NCBI GenBank assembly: GCA_002070025.1
Contig: MWCL01000006.1
Span: 1-63,027, forward strand
DNA from: Spirochaetes bacterium ADurb.Bin215
GTDB lineage: Bacteria > Spirochaetota > Spirochaetia > Treponematales > Treponemataceae
Direction: 5' to 3'
Length of the DNA stretch: 63,027 nucleotides
In this document: piece after piece, positions 32,653-40,749 of the stretch
How the letters are laid out: each line of letters opens with the position of its first letter
How positions within the stretch are numbered: position 1 is the stretch's first letter
Notes under the pieces: generated by a model
Databases searched by the model: none
What the model was told of the DNA's origin: nothing
What the model saw: only the letters and a program-made list of their open reading frames with translations
Program-made: the position numbers and the translations under genes

Positions 32653-32681
32653 TGGACAATGGCGAAGCTATACCATATTAT
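32653..32681 (+). promoter_or_regulatory. Promoter of the liv operon
   Basis: TGGACA (32653-32658), a 17-nt spacer and TATTAT (32676-32681), directly after the terminator. Confidence 0.65.
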
Positions 32682-32715
32682 TAGTAAGATTTGTAGAAAT
32701 ACAGAAGGAGTTTAT

Positions 32716-33861
32716 ATGAAAAGGATTACACTCAGTATTTTGGCTGTTGCAGCTGCAGTATGTGTTGTACTCGCATTCGGCGCCTGTTCCGGATCAGAAT
32801 CCGATACAATCAAGATTGGCGGCCTTTATCCGCTTTCCGGACCTGTCGCGGTCTATGGTGTAGAAGCAAAAAATGGTGTTGAACTTGCCATTGAAGAAAT
32901 TAATACCGCAGGCGGAATCGACGGGAAAATGGTTAGCCTCATCGCTGAAGACGATGAAGGAAATCCCGAGAAAACCGTTAACGCCTACAAAAAGCTTACC
33001 GCCAAAGACGGCGTGAAGATGATCATCGGTTCACTTACCTCCGGCTGTACACAGGCGATTACCTCGCTTGCACAGGCGCAGAAAGTTGTTGTTGTGGCTC
33101 CTGCCGCAACCATGGCGAGCATTACCGACGCAGGAGATTATATTTTCCGCGTCTGCTTTATTGACCCCTTCCAGGGAACCGTTGGTGCTAAATTTTCCGC
33201 TGAAAATCTCGGCAAGAAGCGCGCCGCTGTTCTCTACGATGTAGGCAACGATTATTCTGTTGGACTCTATGAAAACTTCAAGATAGCGTTTGAAGCAGCC
33301 GGCGGCACCATGGTCGCCGAAGAATCGTACAACACCGGCGACAAGGACTTTAACGCTCAGCTTACAAAGATCAAGAACGCTGATCCCGACGTTGTCTATC
33401 TTCCCGATTACTATAGCACTGTAGCGCTCATTGCACGCCAGCTTCGCGCTCAGGGTATTACCGTACCCATTGTAGGTGCAGACGGATGGGGCGGAATTAC
33501 CGAGAATGCCGGTGATGAAGTTTTGAACGGATTCTATTCCGATCACTACGCGGCAGACTCCACGGACGCCAAGGTTATCGAATTTGTTTCCAAGTACAAG
33601 ACAAAGTACAGTGCTACCCCGACCGCGTTCGCCGCGCTTGGGTATGATGCGATGTATGTTATCAAGGACGCTATCGTCGCTGCCGGAACAACCGATATTG
33701 CCAAGGTACGGGATGCGATCAACGCGACTTCGGGAAGCTATGTAACCGGAAATCTTACCTTCGATGCAAAACGGAATCCGACCAAATCGGCTGTTATGCT
33801 CGAGATCGTAAAGAAAGACGGTGCTCTTACCCCGGTATACAAGGCAACCGTTAATCCCTGA
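32716..33861 (+). CDS. livJ: Branched-chain amino acid ABC transporter, substrate-binding lipoprotein
   Basis: 381 residues from ATG 32716 (GGAG 6 nt upstream). A lipoprotein signal peptide with lipobox FGAC at about residues 21-24 anchors it to a membrane. The mature part is a type 1 periplasmic binding fold (IKIGGLYPLSGPVAVYG, then MIIGSLTSGCTQAI). It delivers Leu/Ile/Val or a related amino acid or amide to the LivHM permease. The exact ligand cannot be told from sequence. Confidence 0.9.
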   Translation: MKRITLSILAVAAAVCVVLAFGACSGSESDTIKIGGLYPLSGPVAVYGVEAKNGVELAIEEINTAGGIDGKMVSLIAEDDEGNPEKTVNAYKKLTAKDGVKMIIGSLTSGCTQAITSLAQAQKVVVVAPAATMASITDAGDYIFRVCFIDPFQGTVGAKFSAENLGKKRAAVLYDVGNDYSVGLYENFKIAFEAAGGTMVAEESYNTGDKDFNAQLTKIKNADPDVVYLPDYYSTVALIARQLRAQGITVPIVGADGWGGITENAGDEVLNGFYSDHYAADSTDAKVIEFVSKYKTKYSATPTAFAALGYDAMYVIKDAIVAAGTTDIAKVRDAINATSGSYVTGNLTFDAKRNPTKSAVMLEIVKKDGALTPVYKATVNP

Positions 33862-33904
33862 TCCGGGATTCGTACTGTACATTGACGCGCGGAGGTTGGT
33901 TCTT

Positions 33905-34795
33905 TTGACTATTTTTATACAGCAGCTTGTAAACGGGCTCTCACTCGGGAGCATATATGCGCTCATCGCGCTTGGTTATACGATGGTGTATGGAATCGTC
34001 AAATTGATCAACTTCGCGCATGGCGAAATCCTGATGGTCGGAGCGTACACGGCATATTACGTGTTGCGTACCGTGGGCGCTTCACCACTCGGGCTCGCCC
34101 TTGCTTTTGCCGCGGCAATGATCGTGTGCGGGATTACCGGTATTACCATTGAACGGTTTGCCTACCGCCCCCTACGGTCTTCACCGCGTCTGAATTCTCT
34201 CATAACAGCGATCGCGATGTCGTTGATTTTGCAAAATGGTGTTCGTGTTCTTCCCTTCGCGGGACCGAATCCTCGTCAGTTTCCTACAATGGATACCATT
34301 ATGGTTCCATTTGGCGCGGTTTCTGTTTCCAACATCCAGATTATTGTCATAACCGTTTCCATCGTACTCATGCTTATCCTCAACTACATTATCAACTGGA
34401 CAAAAACCGGTAAAGCCATGCGAGCAGTTTCTTTTGACATGCAGGCAGCGAGCCTCATGGGAATTTCTGTAAATCGTATAATTGCGTTTACCTTTGCGCT
34501 TGGATCGGTTCTTGCCGCTGCAGGCGGTATTCTTTACGCGACTGCGTATCCCCAGATTGAACCGACCATGGGCGCAATGCCCGGTCTCAAAGCCTTTGTT
34601 GCTGCTGTACTTGGCGGGATAGGTTCAGTTCCCGGAGCAATGCTCGGCGGATACATCCTTGGTGTCGCCGAAACCATGACCAAGGGATTTTTGTCTTCCC
34701 AGTTCGCCGATGCCATATCATTTTCAATCCTGATATTGATTCTTCTGGTCAAACCTACCGGTATTATGGGCCAGAAAACGCGAGTTAAAGTATGA
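33905..34795 (+). CDS. livH: Branched-chain amino acid ABC transporter permease LivH
   Basis: 296 residues from TTG 33905, chosen because GGAGG lies 9 nt upstream and the protein then begins with the family segment TIFIQQLVNGLSLGSIYALI. An ATG at 33821 overlaps livJ by 41 nt and is less likely. About eight membrane segments. GYTMVYGIVKLINFAHGEI is the LivH signature. It pairs with LivM in the inner membrane. Confidence 0.9.
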   Translation: MTIFIQQLVNGLSLGSIYALIALGYTMVYGIVKLINFAHGEILMVGAYTAYYVLRTVGASPLGLALAFAAAMIVCGITGITIERFAYRPLRSSPRLNSLITAIAMSLILQNGVRVLPFAGPNPRQFPTMDTIMVPFGAVSVSNIQIIVITVSIVLMLILNYIINWTKTGKAMRAVSFDMQAASLMGISVNRIIAFTFALGSVLAAAGGILYATAYPQIEPTMGAMPGLKAFVAAVLGGIGSVPGAMLGGYILGVAETMTKGFLSSQFADAISFSILILILLVKPTGIMGQKTRVKV

Positions 34796-35781
34796 TGCCG
34801 GAAAGAAAACTTTCAAACTTGATCCTGTTGGCGGTTCTTGCGGTTGTTATCGTATTTGTTCCCGCCTTGCTCATTTCTGTCGGGGTACTTGATGCGTATA
34901 CAGCGCAAATTTTGACCATTGCCGGTATAAACGCCATGATGGCCATAAGCGTTAACGTAATCTGCGGTCTGACCGGGCAGCTGTCTCTGGGGCAGGCCGG
35001 ATTCATGGCCATAGGCGCTTATGTCTGCATCTGGCTTGCCCAGACTGTCGGTGTTCCGCTTCCGTTCGCGATATTCGTATCGGGGATTGTCGCGGCATTT
35101 TCGGGCTTCCTGATCGGGTTCCCTACGCTCAAGCTTTCCGGCGACTATCTTGCCATTGTAACGCTCGGGTTCGGGGAAATACTTCGGGTTATCTTTGTCA
35201 ATTTTAAAAGCTTTACGGGTGGTGCGAACGGAAAGCGATTCACGACCATTCTCGCCGCACGCGCTGATTATGCCTGGATTGTGATAATCGGGAGCCTCGT
35301 TCTGGTAGTCGTGTTCCTTCAGAACTTTTTCCGATCCACGTACGGCCGGGCCATTCTTTCGGTACGCGAAGATGAAATTGCTGCACGCTCGAACGGGATC
35401 AATGCGTTCAAATACAAGATGGCGGGATTCGTGATTGCCGCCTTTATCGCCGGAATCGCGGGCGGTCTCTATGCTCCCTTTATCGGATTTATCAAGCCTG
35501 ACCTTGCTTCCTTTAACCGAAGCATAGAATATCTCATTTATTCGGTGCTCGGCGGTCTTGGAAGCGTAACCGGTTCCATTCTCGCAGCGTACATCCTTAC
35601 CTATCTGCAGGAATTCCTGCGTTTCCTCCAGGATTACCGTCTGTTGTTCTATCCGGTGATTTTGATACTGGTTATGCTGTTCAGGCCGCAGGGAATGCTT
35701 GGAACCCGTGAGGTTTCTTTCGTCGGTATATGGAACCGTCTTAAAACATTGAGGAGAGAGGCCAATGAGCAAAAAAACTGA
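34792..35781 (+). CDS. livM: Branched-chain amino acid ABC transporter permease LivM
   Basis: 329 residues. About ten hydrophobic segments. ICGLTGQLSLGQAGFMAIGA and LSGDYLAIVTLGFGEILRV are LivM signatures. The start overlaps livH as ATGA. livG begins inside its 3' end. Confidence 0.92.
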   Translation: MMPERKLSNLILLAVLAVVIVFVPALLISVGVLDAYTAQILTIAGINAMMAISVNVICGLTGQLSLGQAGFMAIGAYVCIWLAQTVGVPLPFAIFVSGIVAAFSGFLIGFPTLKLSGDYLAIVTLGFGEILRVIFVNFKSFTGGANGKRFTTILAARADYAWIVIIGSLVLVVVFLQNFFRSTYGRAILSVREDEIAARSNGINAFKYKMAGFVIAAFIAGIAGGLYAPFIGFIKPDLASFNRSIEYLIYSVLGGLGSVTGSILAAYILTYLQEFLRFLQDYRLLFYPVILILVMLFRPQGMLGTREVSFVGIWNRLKTLRREANEQKN

Positions 35782-36601
35782 AGCTGCCAAGAAAGCCTGC
35801 CGTCTTTCCGATGTATTGATGACGGTTGATGATATTTCGATTGTGTTCGGAGGGCTCCGTGCGGTTAGCGAATTCTCCTGTACACTTAAACAAGGTGAAC
35901 TTGTGGGTCTCATCGGTCCGAACGGTGCCGGAAAAACGACGGTATTCAATATGCTTTCGGGCATTTATACTCCCACGGAAGGAACGATCTGTTATACCGA
36001 CGCCCGAAACCGAGTCCATCCGGTCCATGCGAAAAAGCCCCATCAACTGTCAAAGTTGGGAATAGCGAGGACATTTCAGAATATCCGTCTTTTCGGGAAT
36101 CTCACCGTTGAAGATAATGTCCTTATTGCCATGCACGCCCAGCGCAAGATAACGCCTTTGTCGGCGTTGTTCCGTACCCCGGCATATTACCGGGACGAAC
36201 AGGAAAAGCGCACACGGGTTCGTGAGCTTCTGACTCTGTTCAAAATTGAATCCAGGATACATGAACTTGCCCGAAATCTTCCGTACGGTGAGCAACGCAA
36301 ACTGGAAATAGTACGCGCGCTTTCCACCAATCCGCAACTTTTGCTTCTTGATGAACCGGCCGCCGGTATGAATCCCCAGGAGACACAGGAGTTGATGGAG
36401 CTGATCCGGTTTATCCGGCGGGAATTCAATCTGACCATTCTGCTCATTGAACATGATATGCGGCTTGTCATGGGTATTTGTGAACGGCTCATGGTTCTCG
36501 ATTACGGCAGGACCATCGCCGAGGGCCTCCCCGGAGAAATTCAAAAAGATCCGGCGGTAATCAAGGCATACCTGGGAGAGGAGGCCGTATCCGATGCTTA
36601 G
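35765..36601 (+). CDS. livG: Branched-chain amino acid ABC transporter ATPase LivG
   Basis: 278 residues. Walker A GPNGAGKTT (about 58-66). Walker B LLLLDEPAAGMNP with the LivG-type extension. The signature region LPYGEQRKLEIVRAL deviates slightly from LSGGQ, as usual in LivG. It carries an N-terminal extension of about 18 residues. It overlaps livM by 17 nt and livF by 8 nt. Confidence 0.93.
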   Translation: MSKKTEAAKKACRLSDVLMTVDDISIVFGGLRAVSEFSCTLKQGELVGLIGPNGAGKTTVFNMLSGIYTPTEGTICYTDARNRVHPVHAKKPHQLSKLGIARTFQNIRLFGNLTVEDNVLIAMHAQRKITPLSALFRTPAYYRDEQEKRTRVRELLTLFKIESRIHELARNLPYGEQRKLEIVRALSTNPQLLLLDEPAAGMNPQETQELMELIRFIRREFNLTILLIEHDMRLVMGICERLMVLDYGRTIAEGLPGEIQKDPAVIKAYLGEEAVSDA

Positions 36602-37298
36602 TGTTAAAGACCTGGTTGTGCATTACGGCGCGATTCGTGCGATACGCGGTATTTCATTTGAAGTAAACCGTGGAGAGATAATCACCCTCATCGGTTCCAA
36701 CGGCGCAGGGAAAACATCTACCCTCCACGCGGTATCCAATATTCTGAAAAAGACGTCCGGATCGGTTTACTTTAATGACACTGATATAACCATTGCTCCC
36801 CCGAGCGATATCGTCCGGTCAGGATTGGTCCAATCTCCCGAGGGTCGGCGTGTTTTTGCCGATCTGAGCGTCCGGGACAATCTTGAAATGGGTGCTTATA
36901 CCCGAAAGGACCGGCCGGGAATTGCGCGGGACATGGACAAGGTTTTTTCGCTTTTCCCCCGCCTCAAAGAACGCTACAAGCAGGATGCCGGAACGCTTTC
37001 AGGCGGTGAGCAGCAGATGCTTGCGATCGGCCGTGCCCTCATGGCAAATCCCGTACTCCTTTTACTGGATGAACCCTCAATGGGTCTTGCCCCGATTCTG
37101 GTTGATGAAATATTCAGTATAATCGAAACTATAAACCGGGAAGGCACAACAATACTTCTTGTTGAACAGAACGCGTTCAAGGCGCTGCGTATCGCGAACC
37201 GCGCATACATCCTTGAGACCGGAGAAATTGTCAAAACGGGAACCGGTGCCGACCTGCTCGCAGATGACTCGGTGAAAAAAGCCTATCTAGGCGGTTAG
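36594..37298 (+). CDS. livF: Branched-chain amino acid ABC transporter ATPase LivF
   Basis: 234 residues. Walker A GSNGAGKTS, signature LSGGEQQMLAIGRAL and Walker B LLLLDEPSMGLAP. Forms the ATPase pair with LivG and ends the transporter gene set. Confidence 0.94.
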   Translation: MLSVKDLVVHYGAIRAIRGISFEVNRGEIITLIGSNGAGKTSTLHAVSNILKKTSGSVYFNDTDITIAPPSDIVRSGLVQSPEGRRVFADLSVRDNLEMGAYTRKDRPGIARDMDKVFSLFPRLKERYKQDAGTLSGGEQQMLAIGRALMANPVLLLLDEPSMGLAPILVDEIFSIIETINREGTTILLVEQNAFKALRIANRAYILETGEIVKTGTGADLLADDSVKKAYLGG

Positions 37299-37316
37299 CA
37301 TACCAGGAGGTTGCGT

Positions 37317-37955
37317 ATGAACGTTTCGTATGTCATGACAAAGGATCCCCTCTACATACATCCTGAGATGTCCGTGCAGGAAGCCCGTGCCCTCATGAAA
37401 AAGGAAAAAGTAGGCCGCTTCCCGGTGCTGGACAAGGAAAACCGCCTGGTCGGCATCGTTACGGAACGGGATTTGGTTAATGCAAGTCCCTCTCCGGCCA
37501 CTACCCTGGACATGTACGAAATGAGCTATCTCCTGTCAAAGCTCAAGGTTGAGAAAGTGATGCAGAAAAAGGTGATTACGGTGGACCAAGACGTGGTCAT
37601 CGAAGAGGCTGCACGCATTATGGTCGACAACAATATCAGCGCGCTTCCGGTCATGCACGGAGACGCATTGGTCGGAATCGTATCGGACGGCGATCTGTAC
37701 CGTCTCTTTACCAATCTTTTCGGCGCGCGCAAGGAAGGGGTCCGTCTTACCATGATCCTGCCGGACAAACCGGGGGAGCTTTTCCAGATTTCTCGCGAAA
37801 TTGCAGAACGCAACGGAAACATCATTACCCTGGTGGTCATAGACGGTCCGGATGAGCAAAGCCGGATGTGCATCATCAAGGTTGCGGGCATTTCCCCGGA
37901 CGAGCTGATTGCGGCAGTCAAACCGTATGTAACGGAAATAGTGGAAGTTCGTTAA
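37317..37955 (+). CDS. CBS-pair and ACT domain protein (AcuB-like)
   Basis: 212 residues from ATG 37317 with AGGAGG 6 nt upstream, 18 nt after livF, so probably in the same operon. Two CBS motifs occupy about residues 1-60 (VMTKDPLYIHPEMSVQEA) and 78-135 (VMQKKVITVDQDVVIEEA). The C-terminal 65 residues look like an ACT domain (LTMILPDKPGELFQISREIA). CBS domains bind adenosyl ligands and ACT domains bind amino acids. A sensor linking amino acid or energy state to transport is inferred from context. Its stop overlaps the convergent RSH gene stop in TTAA. Confidence 0.85.
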   Translation: MNVSYVMTKDPLYIHPEMSVQEARALMKKEKVGRFPVLDKENRLVGIVTERDLVNASPSPATTLDMYEMSYLLSKLKVEKVMQKKVITVDQDVVIEEAARIMVDNNISALPVMHGDALVGIVSDGDLYRLFTNLFGARKEGVRLTMILPDKPGELFQISREIAERNGNIITLVVIDGPDEQSRMCIIKVAGISPDELIAAVKPYVTEIVEVR

Positions 37956-39751
37956 CCTTTTTGACCCGTTGTTTTTTTACGCTTTGGTTTCTCATCTTCT
38001 TCCGTTTTTTCCCATTCAACCGAAATGGTCCGGTTCCCGATGTCGGGTATCCGGTTTACGTTCGTACAGTCCTTGCGGTGAATAATAATTCCACGACCCC
38101 GTGAAACATATCCCGTGATGGGTTCAGGCGGGACCGGTTTGCAACACAGGGCAAACTTGATCATGAAATTTGTGGTGTCGCCTACCCGGATCCGCAGAAC
38201 CGCGCTGTCGAATTCACGTTCCGGCGGCGCTGCCTGGCCGAGTATGCCCTTGTGATGCGTATGCTGTTCTCCGGATTTGTGATCGGATTTTTGTTCATGT
38301 TTGTCCGTTTCACCTGCCGGGTCGTTTGCCTGGAGCCAGGCGCGGATTTTTTGGCGCGCTTTTGCCGTGTGTACGTTATTGTACTGGTTCCAGGTAGGAT
38401 GCGCCTGGGGATGGGTAATAACTTCCACGACCTGGGTGTTCTTCAGTGTGTAGGAAAGCGGGACAATTGCGCCGTCAGCTTTTGCTCCTACAATTTTTTC
38501 ACCGATGGCGGAATGGATGTGATAGGCGAAATCGATTGGTGTGGAACCGGCCGGTAGTTCTTTAATGTCGCCTTTTGGAGTAAAGACGTAGATTGAATCT
38601 CCGAGGATGTCGCTCTTTATCCTCGCGAGGAAATCTTCGTCCGAAAAGCGGTTTTTGGACAATTCCCGCAGCTGGTTTATCACCGACAGGTTGTTGGCGT
38701 TGACGGGTTCTTTCGAAGATCCCCGCTTGTACAACCAGTGGCTTGCGACACCGTTTTCCGCAATTGAATGCATCTCATGGGTCCGGATCTGGATTTCCAG
38801 GTGTTTGCCCTCATAACAGAGTACGGATGTATGAAGACTCTGATAGCCATTGGGTTTTGGCATGGCTATGTAGTCCTTGAAACGGCCGTCAAGTGGTTTC
38901 CAGATTGTATGAACCAGTCCGAGCAGTGTGTAGCATTCGGCTACGGTTCCGCAGAGTATACGGATTGCAAGCAAATCGTACAGTTCATCCACCGCCTTGT
39001 TCCGGCGTTTCATTTTCTGGTAAATCGACCAAAAATGCTTGGCTCGTGAGTGAACGGTAACGGTGATGTCCGCGTCTTTTGCTGCCCGTTGTATTTCCTT
39101 TTCCGCTTTGTCCAAAAATGAGGCACGTTCCGCCTTTTTTTCAGATACAAGCGTCTTTATCTGGTCAAATACCTCGCGATTGAGATATTTGAGGCTAAGA
39201 TCTTCAAGTTCGTCCTTGATTGAATACATACCGAGACGGTTGGCAAGCGGCGCCCAAATGTCGATGGTTTCCTGCGCTATGGTTTTTTGTTGTTCTCTGG
39301 GAAAATTCTTCAGGCTGCGCATTTTGTCCAGACGATCTGCCAGGCGGACAAGGATAATCCGGATGTCATCCACCATTGCGAAGAACATTTTCCGGATGCT
39401 CTCCGCCTGGGCAATGGTTTTATTTTTCAGATTGAGTCCGGAAATGCGCGAGGTTCCTTCTACAAGGCGGTATACACTGTCCCCGAACTGTTGCTTCACT
39501 TCGTCAGGGCTCAGTTCCAGATCCTCGAGCGAACCATGAAGAAATGCGCAAACAATACTGTCCGAATCGAGTTGGAGTGTGGCAAGGGTGCGGGCTACAC
39601 GCAGGGGATGTTCCATGAAATCTTCACCGCATGTACGGCATATTTCCTTTTTTTTATTGGTCATGAAGTTCCACGCGGCCCGTATGGCCGCCTGGTCGTC
39701 GGCTGAGTAGTGGGGAAAATCGTTGAAAAAAGATTCAAGCAGATTCTTCAT
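37952..39751 (-). CDS. RelA/SpoT family (p)ppGpp synthetase with degenerate hydrolase domain
   Basis: 599 residues. Domain order is HD-type hydrolase (about 20-180), synthetase (about 230-340), TGS (about 395-455) and the conserved-cysteine RIS domain (about 515-580). The terminal ACT domain of full-length RSH proteins (usually above 700 residues) is missing. The synthetase motif GRFKDYIAMPKPNGYQSLHT and EIQIRTHEMH are intact. The hydrolase motif LHD is LHG (H72-G73) and ADRLHNM is ADRLDKM (K143 in place of Asn), so two metal or catalytic residues are lost. I infer a synthetase with weak or no hydrolase activity. The ATG overlaps the prmC stop (ATGA), so it is cotranscribed with prmC. Confidence 0.9.
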   Translation of the reverse strand: MKNLLESFFNDFPHYSADDQAAIRAAWNFMTNKKKEICRTCGEDFMEHPLRVARTLATLQLDSDSIVCAFLHGSLEDLELSPDEVKQQFGDSVYRLVEGTSRISGLNLKNKTIAQAESIRKMFFAMVDDIRIILVRLADRLDKMRSLKNFPREQQKTIAQETIDIWAPLANRLGMYSIKDELEDLSLKYLNREVFDQIKTLVSEKKAERASFLDKAEKEIQRAAKDADITVTVHSRAKHFWSIYQKMKRRNKAVDELYDLLAIRILCGTVAECYTLLGLVHTIWKPLDGRFKDYIAMPKPNGYQSLHTSVLCYEGKHLEIQIRTHEMHSIAENGVASHWLYKRGSSKEPVNANNLSVINQLRELSKNRFSDEDFLARIKSDILGDSIYVFTPKGDIKELPAGSTPIDFAYHIHSAIGEKIVGAKADGAIVPLSYTLKNTQVVEVITHPQAHPTWNQYNNVHTAKARQKIRAWLQANDPAGETDKHEQKSDHKSGEQHTHHKGILGQAAPPEREFDSAVLRIRVGDTTNFMIKFALCCKPVPPEPITGYVSRGRGIIIHRKDCTNVNRIPDIGNRTISVEWEKTEEDEKPKRKKTTGQKG

Positions 39752-40632
39752 GGTTTCACTCCTTCCACAACACGATCCTGTCCGGCAAGATCCGGATGTA
39801 CTACTATACCAGCAAACCCGTGTTGTTTTAAATACTCTGCAGCGTCTTTGGCGTTATACTCACCCGTTTCAATAAGGAGCGTTCCTCCCGGGTTGAGCAT
39901 TGTTGCGGCATGATCCGTGAGTACACGGACCAGGTCAAGTCCGTCGGTCCCGCCGTCAAGGGCAAGAAGGGGTTCCCCTCTGCCGTCTTTGAGCAAATCA
40001 CGGGCAATGCCGGCCGGAACATAGGGCGGATTGGAGACGATCAGTGAATACCGGCCATCGGGAACGGCGGAAGACGGGGGAAGTCCGGTACGCAAATCAT
40101 GGTCAAGGAAACGGATGTTCCGTGCCGGATCAAGGAGGGTCCGCGCGTTTTGACGCGCTACGGCAAGTGCCCCGGGTGAAATATCGAAAGCGGTTATTTC
40201 GCAATTACCGGCCGTAGCGGCAAGTGCAATTGCAACGCAGCCCGAACCGGTACAGGCATCGAGCACATGAACCGGGCTTTGTGTGGAATTGCCAATGACG
40301 GAAAGGGCTCGTTCTACAAGAATTTCAGTGTCCGCCCGGGGGATGAGGACGGCGGGAGAAACGGCAAAGTCCATTCCCCAGAATTCCTTGATTCCGGTAA
40401 TGTACGCGACCGGTTCGCCGGTCAACCTGCGGGCAATAAATGAGTGAAATTGGTCGGACCATTCATCGGCGGAATAGTCGGGATGCGCCATCAGGACAGC
40501 GCGGGACAGACCGCTTGCGCAGGAGAGAAGGAGATATGCGTCGAGCGCGGGCGTGGTGGAAACCGGGCATCCGCCCGCTGTTGCGTGTTCGAGTTGTTTA
40601 CGGGCATTGATGAGTTCTTCCTGTACAGTCAT
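39748..40632 (-). CDS. prmC: Peptide chain release factor N5-glutamine methyltransferase
   Basis: 294 residues. The enzyme methylates the Gln of the GGQ motif of release factors 1 and 2. The N-terminal helical substrate domain is followed by the SAM-binding motif VLDACTGSGCVAIALA and the diagnostic NPPYVP. Its usual neighbour prfA is 1.9 kb upstream, separated by a cellulase gene on the other strand. There is no Shine-Dalgarno site. A TACAGT box ends 6 nt before the ATG. Confidence 0.92.
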   Translation of the reverse strand: MTVQEELINARKQLEHATAGGCPVSTTPALDAYLLLSCASGLSRAVLMAHPDYSADEWSDQFHSFIARRLTGEPVAYITGIKEFWGMDFAVSPAVLIPRADTEILVERALSVIGNSTQSPVHVLDACTGSGCVAIALAATAGNCEITAFDISPGALAVARQNARTLLDPARNIRFLDHDLRTGLPPSSAVPDGRYSLIVSNPPYVPAGIARDLLKDGRGEPLLALDGGTDGLDLVRVLTDHAATMLNPGGTLLIETGEYNAKDAAEYLKQHGFAGIVVHPDLAGQDRVVEGVKP

Positions 40633-40638
40633 GAAACA

Positions 40639-40644
40639 ACTGTA
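40639..40644 (-). promoter_or_regulatory. Candidate -10 box of prmC-RSH operon
   Basis: TACAGT on the minus strand (40644-40639) ends 6 nt before the prmC ATG. The -35 region is weak. Confidence 0.4.
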
Positions 40645-40749
40645 GCAGGTTTCCGGTGAAAAAATCTATTCCGGAGAACTTTCTTGTGGCGGGAAAAACG
40701 TTCCTGTAGTAGAATAATAGGTGAAATTGGAAACAAATAGGAGCTCGAT

